This document shows, piece after piece, positions 60,816 to 64,000 of a DNA stretch of 64,000 bases; within the stretch, counting starts at the first letter, position 1; each line of letters begins with the position of its first letter. Source of the stretch: Calditrichia bacterium (GTDB lineage Bacteria; Calditrichota; Calditrichia; RBG-13-44-9; J075); assembly GCA_028284905.1 (NCBI GenBank), contig JANQQU010000022.1, positions 186,001 to 250,000 of the forward strand. Reading direction: 5' to 3'. A program made the translations under genes and the position numbers. The notes beneath the pieces are model-generated. The model was not told the DNA's origin and ran no database searches. It saw only the letters and a program-made list of their open reading frames with translations.

Positions 60816-61911
60816 GATAGTGCGCTTCCAGGGCTTGAATATGACCCTCGTAATTGAATTTCTCTTCCGCTATCTTCCGGCCGGCGGCGCCCATTTCTCC
60901 CCAGGAATCGCGGCGCTTCAACAATTTTTCCAGTCCTGTTTTTAGTGCCGATGCATCTTTCGGGGGAACTAAAAAACCACTGATGCCATCCTGGACAATC
61001 TCCGGAACGGCACCGCTATTACTGGCAACAACCGGCAACTTCATCGCCATTGCTTCCACCAAGATATTTCCGAAAGATTCCTTGTGAGAGGGGAAAGCAA
61101 GCAGGTCCATTGCAGCCATATATGGCGCGACATCCTTCTGGAAACCGGGAAGAACAAGAAAATCCTGCAGGTTTAAGCGCTCGATTTTCTGCTGGACTTC
61201 TGCCGCGTATGCTTCCTCTCCATGGCTGGTGCCACCAACAACCAGAAAACAGACATCGCTGTTGGACTGGGCAATTTGCGCTGCTGCTGTCAGGAATTCA
61301 TTGAGTCCCTTCTTCGGTGTAAAACGACCCACAAAGCCAATCACTGTTTTTTCCGGGGCAATATTCAGCTTCGCACGCATTTCTTCCCGGGATTGATCTT
61401 CGGGCGCATATTTTTCCAATTGCAGACCATTGTATAATGTAAAGACTTTTTCTGCTGGTACCGGACAGGTGTCGACAATGTTTTTGTTGATAAAATCGGA
61501 GATGGTCAATACTTTATCAAGACGTTGATAGAGGAAGCGATGGAAAATATCTTTCTTCTGGATGCTGCTGGCCATTCGTTTCGTCATAAATAAACGGGTG
61601 TTATTACCACTCCAGCGCAAGGCTGGTACCAGGCTCCAGAGATCGTGAGATAAATGAGTGTGAATGACCTCGAAATGCTGTTCTTTCAAAAGGCGGATAA
61701 TCTGGCGAATGGTCGCCGGTAGGTGAATATCCTTGCTGAAGAGCTGTTCCGTGTTTATTTGAAGCGCTTCTGCTTCCTTAGCCAGGGTCGTGCCCGGCCG
61801 GCAAAGCAGGGTAATATCGTGCCCGCGTAATGACAATCGATGTGCGGTTTTTAAAGTCTGCATTTCCAGTCCGCCCCAGGAAGGCGAACTGCATGTCTGG
61901 AGAATTTTCAT
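60808..61911 (-). CDS. Family 4 glycosyltransferase (GT-B)
   Basis: A 367-residue GT4-type enzyme. The N-terminal Rossmann half has ILQTCSSPSWGGLEMQTLKTAHRLSLRGHDITLL and HTHLSHD. The C-terminal donor-binding half has VIGFVGRFTPKKGLNEFLTAA, LVLPGFQKDVAPYMAAMDLLAFPSHKESFGNILVEAMAM with the E-x7-E motif, and PVVASNSGAVPEIV. It transfers a sugar from an NDP donor to an unknown acceptor, probably a surface polysaccharide or lipid. It overlaps the sulfotransferase by 8 bases. The pgl gene lies 48 bases upstream on the same strand. Confidence 0.9.
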   Translation of the reverse strand: MKILQTCSSPSWGGLEMQTLKTAHRLSLRGHDITLLCRPGTTLAKEAEALQINTEQLFSKDIHLPATIRQIIRLLKEQHFEVIHTHLSHDLWSLVPALRWSGNNTRLFMTKRMASSIQKKDIFHRFLYQRLDKVLTISDFINKNIVDTCPVPAEKVFTLYNGLQLEKYAPEDQSREEMRAKLNIAPEKTVIGFVGRFTPKKGLNEFLTAAAQIAQSNSDVCFLVVGGTSHGEEAYAAEVQQKIERLNLQDFLVLPGFQKDVAPYMAAMDLLAFPSHKESFGNILVEAMAMKLPVVASNSGAVPEIVQDGISGFLVPPKDASALKTGLEKLLKRRDSWGEMGAAGRKIAEEKFNYEGHIQALEAHYHG

Positions 61912-61959
61912 GGGCGAAAGATAGGTGCTTTGCTAAAGCGCACCAAGCTAAAAGAAAGA

Positions 61960-62703
61960 TCAGCTTTCTTCCAGCATGTTGGCAGCATCCTTATCCAGAT
62001 ACCATTCCAATTGGCCCTCTGTGGGCGCAACCATTGCTGCCGGATATTGCTGATATCCTTCGCGTTGCCGTAAGATGGTATCGGCAATTTGATGCTTGGC
62101 ACCACCGGTAACCAGGAAGCTGATCCTGCTCGCGGCATTGATTAATGGTAAAGTAAAGGATATACGCTTCTGGCCACTTTGCGGGTGCCGGGCGACAATA
62201 CAGAGATCTTCATCATTGTTTAACTCCTCGGTATCCGGGAATAGTGATGCGGTGTGGCCATCTGAACCCATCCCCAGAAAAACCCAATCGAAGCGCGGAA
62301 GACCATTCTCATTTAAAGGAATTAATGCCTTCATTTCCCGGGCATAACGGGTTGCTTCGGATTCGGGGTCTGCTTCGCCAATCAGGCGATGCACATTGCG
62401 GGAAGGAATGTTGATATGATCGAGCAAACTGGCAGCTGTCATTCCATAGTTACTATCCGCATGGTCTGCCGGGACACAGCGTTCATCTCCCCAGAATAAG
62501 TGAAAGTAATCCCAGTCGATTGCACCGGAATAAGGCTCTTTTGCAAGCATTTCAAACAGAATGCGTGGCGTGCTGCCCCCGGAAAGGGCAAGGTAAACAT
62601 TGCGGTTGTTAATGATTGCCTGAATGGACAATTGTACGATGCCATCCGCAATAGCACGGGCCATTGCTTCCTTGTTGTTCTGAATAAAAATCTTTGGTTT
62701 CAT
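61960..62703 (-). CDS. pgl: 6-phosphogluconolactonase
   Basis: A 247-residue DevB-type lactonase of the oxidative pentose phosphate pathway. Motifs are VYLALSGGSTPRILFEMLA, FHLFWGDERCVPADHADSNYGM and WVFLGMGSDGHTASLFPDT, all diagnostic. Met 62703 is chosen because AAGGAG lies 4-5 bases upstream; the open frame extends to 62766. glucose-6-phosphate dehydrogenase (zwf) is not nearby, although it often is in other genomes. It is followed, after 48 bases, by a glycosyltransferase gene. Confidence 0.93.
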   Translation of the reverse strand: MKPKIFIQNNKEAMARAIADGIVQLSIQAIINNRNVYLALSGGSTPRILFEMLAKEPYSGAIDWDYFHLFWGDERCVPADHADSNYGMTAASLLDHINIPSRNVHRLIGEADPESEATRYAREMKALIPLNENGLPRFDWVFLGMGSDGHTASLFPDTEELNNDEDLCIVARHPQSGQKRISFTLPLINAASRISFLVTGGAKHQIADTILRQREGYQQYPAAMVAPTEGQLEWYLDKDAANMLEES

Positions 62704-62946
62704 GGGACTCCTTCGGGTAATACCGGCAGAAAAGTAAACTGGCGCTGAGGAGAAAAAATACAACACTAAGTTACTACTGCCAAAAAATTTACAAAGATGG
62801 GAAGTTCATTGCGTTGCCGGAAATAACATCTTAGATTTAGCATCGCTTTGCTCAACTAACTGATGGTTATTGAGCCTGAAAGATACGAAATAAATTGGAA
62901 AAATCAATATAGCGATCTATCCTGCCCGTTAAAAGGAGATTACAGA

Positions 62947-64000
62947 ATGCCTGCAAATGATCATCAAAATATAAAAACACTCGGACAACTCAAAGCCAGC
63001 GGTTATCAGGCGCGTTCCATAAAGGAAGAGTTGCGGGAAAACCTGATTGAGAAAATGAAGAACCGCGAATCTCTATTTTCGGGCATTTTAGGCTACGAAA
63101 AAACGGTAATCCCGGACATTGAACGGGCGATACTATCCCGCCATAACGTTATCCTTCTGGGCTTACGCGGGCAAGCAAAAACCCGAATTGCCCGTCAGAT
63201 GGTTGACTTACTAGACGAGTACATGCCAGTTGTCGGCGGCTCCGAGTTGAATGATGATCCATTAAACCCGATTTCCAGACTTGCCACTGATCTTATTGCG
63301 GAAAAAGGCGACGAGACACCCATCGAATGGGTGCACCGGGAGCAGCGCTATGCTGAAAAGCTGGCGACGCCGGATGTTTCCGTGGCAGACTTGATTGGCG
63401 ACTCGGACCCTATCAAAGCAGCAAATCTGCGTTTGCCCTATTCCGATGAACGGGTAATTCACTTCGGATTGGTCCCGCGGTCCCACCGCTCAATTTTTGT
63501 TATTAATGAATTACCGGATTTGCAGGCGCGGATTCAGGTGGCGCTCTTCAACATTCTCCAGGAAGGGGATATTCAGATACGTGGCTTTAAGCTCCGTATT
63601 CCGCTGGATATTCAATTCGTATTTACAGCGAACCCGGAAGACTATACCAATCGCGGTTCGATTGTAACGCCGTTGAAAGACCGTATCGAAAGCCAAATAT
63701 TGACCCACTATCCGAAAACCATCGAAACCGCAAAAGCGATTACCGCCCAGGAGGCCCGGGTACTGGACGCGCAAACCCGTCGAGTCGATATTCAGGATTT
63801 ATCCAGTTCTCTGGTAGAACAAATCGCCTTTGAGGCGCGCTCCAGTGAATATGTGGATGCGCGTAGTGGGGTTTCTGCGCGTCTGACAATCTCTGCTTAT
63901 GAAAACCTGGTGAGCGCTGCGGAACGCCGTGCTTTGTTGTTCGGGGAAGAAAAAACCGCCGTTCGCATTTCTGATTTTTGGGGTGTTATTCCCGCCATTA
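62947..64000 (+). CDS. AAA+ ATPase of the MoxR/Mg-chelatase type (3'-truncated by window edge)
   Basis: An open frame of at least 351 residues from ATG 62947 to the window end. AAGGAG (62933-62938) lies 8 bases upstream. It has a Walker A GLRGQAKT (about residues 72-79), a Walker B region IFVINELPDL (about 180-189, Asn-Glu in place of the usual Asp-Glu), and FTANPEDYTNRGSIVTPLKDRIESQ, the sensor 1 and arginine-finger region. This fits the ChlI/MoxR-like group that often pairs with a von Willebrand A protein; the partner, if present, lies outside. Residues 1-45 are a helical N-terminus. Confidence 0.85.
   Translation, partial: MPANDHQNIKTLGQLKASGYQARSIKEELRENLIEKMKNRESLFSGILGYEKTVIPDIERAILSRHNVILLGLRGQAKTRIARQMVDLLDEYMPVVGGSELNDDPLNPISRLATDLIAEKGDETPIEWVHREQRYAEKLATPDVSVADLIGDSDPIKAANLRLPYSDERVIHFGLVPRSHRSIFVINELPDLQARIQVALFNILQEGDIQIRGFKLRIPLDIQFVFTANPEDYTNRGSIVTPLKDRIESQILTHYPKTIETAKAITAQEARVLDAQTRRVDIQDLSSSLVEQIAFEARSSEYVDARSGVSARLTISAYENLVSAAERRALLFGEEKTAVRISDFWGVIPAI

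Noticed and set aside
1-64000. CRISPR array, rRNA, tRNA or insertion sequence
   Set aside because: No regularly spaced repeats, no tRNA cloverleaf-like conserved boxes, no rRNA sequence and no transposase frame were found on reading both strands.

Overview
The window looks like a chromosomal segment of a Gram-negative member of the FCB superphylum, probably a Calditrichota, KSB1 or Marinimicrobia type lineage. Three things point there: secreted proteins end in FlgD/T9SS-type C-terminal sorting domains (an 'NYPNPFNPST' motif near residue 675 of one), an Omp85 barrel and other outer-membrane barrels are present, and isoleucyl-tRNA synthetase sits beside two DksA-like genes as in Bacteroidota relatives. 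No rRNA, tRNA, CRISPR array, transposase or prophage gene is visible. Several promoters fit a classical sigma-70 pattern (TTGACA-17-TATATT class).

Layout. 1-417 is the 3' part of pdxT. 443-4416 is a riboflavin operon (ribD-ribE-ribBA-ribH) with a promoter, an FMN riboswitch and a possible terminator platform. 4431-15781 holds secreted or envelope genes: a PorZ-like propeller protein, an S9 peptidase lipoprotein, a small barrel, two PQQ-like propeller proteins and an HD-domain hydrolase. 15811-20297 has two small unknowns and a tightly coupled YacP nuclease / sensor kinase / PHP hydrolase operon. 20327-26061 carries an Omp85 protein, rsmE, a large LVIVD-repeat exported protein, a DinB protein and a GroES-like protein. 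leuS (minus) follows, with a leader hairpin and a promoter divergent from a DUF3108 gene. 30035-34851 contains a lamin-tail exported protein, a membrane-anchored TIR-like protein, a short unknown gene and a response regulator/metallo-beta-lactamase pair.

35162-46470 is almost wholly minus strand. From upstream to downstream it reads DUF3467, yggS, divIVA, lipoprotein, purine nucleoside phosphorylase, ileS, two DksA-like genes, lspA, rluD, and then a DUF1573-rhodanese-MauE/DoxX operon that may form an envelope thiol/sulfur redox system. On the plus strand 46578-48974 gives dnaG and a free-methionine-sulfoxide reductase. Next come divergent sodA and tpx with facing promoters, a Cu/Zn efflux permease fused to an HMA domain, a LON-N protein, an M29 aminopeptidase, an SDR enzyme and a lone nuoB. 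The right end carries a CpsB/YwqE-type PHP phosphatase, a membrane iron-sulfur/heme-b oxidoreductase resembling ETF:menaquinone oxidoreductases, a barrel protein, a sulfotransferase/glycosyltransferase pair, 6-phosphogluconolactonase and the start of a MoxR/Mg-chelatase-type AAA+ ATPase that runs off the edge.

Most of the window is housekeeping and envelope biology. The best candidates for less-described biology are the membrane-anchored TIR-like protein, the CGC-motif DUF1573/rhodanese/MauE operon, the receiver/MBL pair, the isolated nuoB with the EMO-like reductase nearby, and the leuS leader. All function calls come from reading the sequence and family knowledge; no database search was run.
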